Shown here in pieces: positions 12,567 to 14,814 of a stretch of DNA of 14,814 nucleotides. The stretch comes from CAYLLT01 sp964591605 (lineage in GTDB: Bacteria > Planctomycetota > Phycisphaerae > UBA1845 > PWPN01). The stretch's first letter is position 1, and each line of letters opens with the position of its first letter. The notes under the pieces were generated by a model. That model was not told the DNA's origin. It saw only the letters and a list, made by a program, of their open reading frames with translations, and did no database searches. Position numbers and translations under genes: made by a program. Where the stretch lies: positions 1 to 14,814 of the forward strand of contig CAZQEN010000182.1 of the NCBI GenBank assembly GCA_964591605.1, in the 5' to 3' direction.

Positions 12567-13196
12567 ATGGCTTTCTTTCGCTGGATGAAGGGGCGCCGGG
12601 ATGCCCGAGCGCAGATCGAGCAGCTTCGCGAGAGCGTGGAGCTGCCGCCCGAGGCGCTGGCGATCGAGAGCCTGCTGCCCGTGATCTGCCCGGGCTCGTT
12701 TCTGGAGGCGGGAGACTGGCCGGGGCCGATCGATCGGTTCTCCACGAACGAGCTGTGTCTGACGTGGGCCTACATGCAGCCGCATCAGACGATGGTGTAT
12801 CTGAATCGGCAGCACGTGGAGTATCTGCACAGCCGCGGGATCGATTTTCGCCGCCGGGCGATCGAGAATCTGCGCGCGTCCACCGATCCGGCGTGGTCGC
12901 ATGAGCGGCGCAGCGGGGAGGGGATGCAGTTCGTGGCGCTCATGCACGCGGACGGGCTGGGGCCGTCGCGCGTCCTGCTGACGGATGAGCTGGCGGCCGT
13001 GTTCCCCGAGGGTTATCGCATCGCGGTTCCAGAGCGCAGTTGCGGGATCGTCTTTTCTGCGAAGCTGAGCGGTCCGCCGCTGCAGGAAGTCGAGGCACTC
13101 ATTGCCAGGTGCTTTCAGAACGGCACGCGGCCGATGACGTCGAGCGTCTTTGGGCCGGCGGATTTCGAATCGCAGGGCCCGGCGAATCCGCCGTGA
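12567..13196 (+). CDS. DUF1444/YtpQ-like protein
   Basis: The 209-residue product has a basic N-terminus (MAFFRWMKGRRDAR). Its middle reads VYLNRQHVEYLHSRGIDF...AIENL, and later come SRVLLTDELAAVF, YRIAVPERSCGIVFSA and LQEVEALIARCF. This order ('N-x-x-x-L-x-x-W/G-I...A-x-x-N-L', then 'L-L-x-x-x-x-P-x-G-x-x-x-V-A-V-P-x-R') resembles DUF1444 (UPF0354, B. subtilis YtpQ), a cytoplasmic family of unknown function. The similarity is by eye and modest. No signal peptide or membrane segment is seen. The start ATG lies 13 bases after hicA with only a weak Shine-Dalgarno, consistent with read-through from the hicBA transcript. Confidence 0.7.
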   Translation: MAFFRWMKGRRDARAQIEQLRESVELPPEALAIESLLPVICPGSFLEAGDWPGPIDRFSTNELCLTWAYMQPHQTMVYLNRQHVEYLHSRGIDFRRRAIENLRASTDPAWSHERRSGEGMQFVALMHADGLGPSRVLLTDELAAVFPEGYRIAVPERSCGIVFSAKLSGPPLQEVEALIARCFQNGTRPMTSSVFGPADFESQGPANPP

Positions 13197-13198
13197 TG

Positions 13199-13212
13199 TG
13201 AGACGTGAGACA
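13199..13212. repeat. Tandem heptamer GTGAGAC x2
   Basis: Two perfect copies of GTGAGAC (13199-13205, 13206-13212) followed by ATT lie just after the stop of the DUF1444-like gene. The tail GAGACATT resembles the AGACATT units at 3868-3895, so it may be a remnant of the same family. Confidence 0.35.
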
Positions 13213-13258
13213 TTCCTGCGGATGAGGGCGCCGAGAGGGGACGCGGGGGCCGGTCAGT

Positions 13259-13356
13259 AGGTCCGGCCTGCCGGGCCGGACCTCCGATTGCCGTGTATCT
13301 TGCCGGCCGAGGTCCCGTCCGGAGCCGGCCGAGGTCCTGTCCGGCAGACAGGACCT
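13259..13356. repeat. Inverted pair of REP-like hairpins (BIME-like)
   Basis: Hairpin one is AGGTCCGGCC (13259-13268), loop TGCCG, GGCCGGACCT (13274-13283). Hairpin two is AGGTCCTGTC (13332-13341), loop CGGCA, GACAGGACCT (13347-13356). Their loops are reverse complements, and the stems share AGGTCC/GGACCT but differ at inner pairs with both sides changed together. Between them a 21-base unit GCCGGCCGAGGTCC(C/T)GTCCGG is tandemly repeated (13302-13322, 13324-13344). This is the organisation of a bacterial interspersed mosaic element. Confidence 0.7.
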
Positions 13357-13404
13357 ACCCTCAGGCGGGCTCATCAGATTCTGACTCACACATCTGCAAT
13401 CGCA

Positions 13405-13432
13405 TTGAAATCGTCCGGGCAGGGGATAGGAT
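13405..13432 (+). promoter_or_regulatory. Candidate promoter for the beta-propeller gene
   Basis: TTGAAA (13405-13410), a 16-base spacer and TAGGAT (13427-13432) lie about 144 bases before the ATG at 13576. The boxes match consensus at five and four positions. The predicted start falls at the edge of the 63-base direct repeat, which would then lie in the 5' leader. Motif evidence only. Confidence 0.3.
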
Positions 13433-13440
13433 TAGGACGT

Positions 13441-13521
13441 TGCGGGCACACCTGCGGAGTCAGCCAACCGGGTTCCAGGGCGCCACACGTGCGGGTGTGT
13501 CAATGCGGGCACACCTGCGGA
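13441..13521. repeat. 63-base-period direct repeat in the leader of the beta-propeller gene
   Basis: The 18-mer TGCGGGCACACCTGCGGA occurs identically at 13441-13458 and 13504-13521. The following bases also match loosely (CAGCCAACCGGGTTCCAGGG against CAGCCAGATTTCAACAGGG), suggesting a degenerate 63-base duplication. It lies 55 bases before the start codon at 13576. Confidence 0.55.
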
Positions 13522-13575
13522 TACGACAGCCAGATTTCAACAGGGTCGCGCGCGGGGAAAGGCGGGAGGAACGCC

Positions 13576-14814
13576 ATGCGTCGTTGCAGTACGTTTACGG
13601 CGGTCGGCGCGCTGATGCTGCTTGTGGCCGGTCATGCGGCTTCCGGGCAGATCCTCGGTCTGGAGCGGGTGGCGAGCGGCCTGAGCGCGCCGATCTTCGT
13701 CACGCACGCTCCCGGCGACACGGACCGCCTGTTCATCGCGGAGCGCGGCGGGGGGATCCGGATCCTCGACTTGGCCACGGGGACGCTTCTGGCCACGCCG
13801 TTCCTGTCCTTGTCAGGCGTGAACACCAGCGGTGAGGGCGGATTTCTGGGCCTCGCGTTTCACCCCAACTACTGCCACGCCGGCATGCCGGGGTACGGCA
13901 AGTTCTACGTCCATCTGACCACAAGCGGCACCGGCGGCTTCGCCTTGACGACGCGCATCCGGGAGTTTGAGGTCTCTGCGGATGCCAACCTGGCCAACGC
14001 GGGCTCGCTGCGCGAAATCCTCAGCCTCGGGCAGCCGCAGGCGAACCACAACGGCGGGTGGATCGGCTTTGGCCCGGATGGATACCTCTACATTGCCATC
14101 GGCGACGGCGGAGGGAGCAACGACAGCGGCACCGGGCACACCTCCGGCACCGGGAACGCGCAGGACATCACCGATAATCTGCTGGGCAAGATGCTCCGCA
14201 TCGACGTGAACGGCGACGACTTTCCGGGTGACGCCACGAAGAACTACGCGATCCCGCCGACGAATCCGTTTGTGGACGTGACGGGCGACGATGAAATCTG
14301 GGCGTACGGTCTGCGCAATCCGTTCCGGGCGAGCTTTGACCGCCAGACCGGCGATCTGTGGATCGGGGACGTGGGCCAGGGCGCCCGCGAGGAGATCGAC
14401 TTTCAGCCGGCCTCGAGCCCGGGCGGCGAGAACTACGGCTGGCGCCTGCGTGAAGGATTGATCGCAACCCCCACGGTCGGCGGCCCCTGCACGGGTTGCA
14501 CCGACCCGGTGTACGACTACAACCGGGACCTGGATCAGTTCGGCGGCACCGTGGTCACGGGCGGGTACATCTACCGCGGGCCGGACCCGGCGCTGCAGGG
14601 CAAGTATTTCCTCTGCGACTCGCGGAACACTGCCAGCACCGCGGACGACAACTACTGGACGTTCGACCCGGTCAACCCGTTCGGGACAGTGGCGAATATC
14701 GATTCGCTGCTGACGGTCAACGTGGGTCTAGCCCAGTTTCCGGTATCGTTCGGCGAGGATGCGGTGGGCAATCTGTACATCGCGTACATCGCCAGCGGGG
14801 AGGTCTACCGCATC
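13576..14814 (+). CDS. Secreted glucose/sorbosone dehydrogenase-type beta-propeller (3' end beyond window)
   Basis: 413 codons are visible with no stop before the window ends. The start ATG 13576 has GGGAGGA (13564-13570) five bases upstream. A signal peptide (MRRCSTFTAVGALMLLVAGH, cleavage probably after ASG) precedes a six-bladed-propeller-like domain. Motifs include LFIAERGG, GEGGFLGLAFHPNY, ANHNGGWIGFGPDGYLYIAI, GDGGGSND, LLGKMLRIDVNG, GLRNPFRASFDRQTGDLWIG and GENYGWR. These belong to the GSDH/HHIP-like family (PQQ-dependent sugar dehydrogenases and relatives). The HNGG histidine is kept; whether PQQ is bound cannot be told. Likely role: periplasmic or extracellular sugar oxidation or binding. 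Planctomycete members often end in dockerin-like or other modules, which would lie outside this window. Confidence 0.92.
   Translation, partial: MRRCSTFTAVGALMLLVAGHAASGQILGLERVASGLSAPIFVTHAPGDTDRLFIAERGGGIRILDLATGTLLATPFLSLSGVNTSGEGGFLGLAFHPNYCHAGMPGYGKFYVHLTTSGTGGFALTTRIREFEVSADANLANAGSLREILSLGQPQANHNGGWIGFGPDGYLYIAIGDGGGSNDSGTGHTSGTGNAQDITDNLLGKMLRIDVNGDDFPGDATKNYAIPPTNPFVDVTGDDEIWAYGLRNPFRASFDRQTGDLWIGDVGQGAREEIDFQPASSPGGENYGWRLREGLIATPTVGGPCTGCTDPVYDYNRDLDQFGGTVVTGGYIYRGPDPALQGKYFLCDSRNTASTADDNYWTFDPVNPFGTVANIDSLLTVNVGLAQFPVSFGEDAVGNLYIAYIASGEVYRI

Noticed and set aside
3199..13600. Possible CRISPR array among the short direct repeats
   Set aside because: Repeats have only two copies or seven-base periods, with no regular spacers and no cas genes.

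Overview
The window looks like chromosome of a planctomycete, probably of the Phycisphaerae or a related uncultured lineage. The DNA is GC-rich. Supporting signs are an EF-Tu whose switch I differs from the usual bacterial form, and secreted proteins that combine lamin-tail, Ig-like and EF-hand/dockerin-like modules. Others are a Tat-exported Gfo/Idh/MocA oxidoreductase, a secreted TIM-barrel plus beta-sandwich protein, a small 'PFEPFRI...VRHPE' protein, and two zinc-ribbon proteins of types common in that phylum. The lineage call is from recognition, not from a search.

Layout. Positions 1-700 (minus strand) hold a strong sigma70-like promoter, tRNA-Thr(GGU) and the 5' end of tuf, the familiar tRNA-Thr/tuf arrangement. 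A 505-base gene-poor gap follows. Next come a small membrane protein (1205-1675), a secreted putative glycoside-hydrolase-like protein (1884-3740) and a class V aminotransferase of the serine/alanine-glyoxylate type (4054-5190). A large secreted LTD-Ig-LTD-dockerin-like protein follows (5492-7573), all on the plus strand. Convergent to these, on the minus strand, lie a small conserved protein (7650-7892), phosphoserine aminotransferase serC (8018-9178) and a membrane/zinc-ribbon protein (9479-10159).

From 10380 the plus strand carries a tightly spaced run: a double zinc-ribbon protein, a Tat-dependent oxidoreductase, a hicBA toxin-antitoxin pair overlapping by ATGA, and a DUF1444/YtpQ-like protein. 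After a 379-base repeat-rich gap comes a secreted glucose/sorbosone-dehydrogenase-type beta-propeller that runs off the window.

The most striking feature is not a gene. Most of the longer gaps carry a different palindromic or tandem repeat: tandem hairpins at 1079-1118, a 35-base-armed hairpin at 1718-1790, an AATGTCT/AGACATT heptamer palindrome at 3767-3895, a cloverleaf at 5232-5304, further hairpins at 7937-7951, 9303-9324 and 9375-9394, and an inverted pair of hairpins with compensatory stem changes at 13259-13356. These look like several families of REP/MITE-like elements. No transposase, phage gene, CRISPR array or biosynthetic cluster is present, and I see no multi-gene novel system beyond these repeats and the hicBA module.
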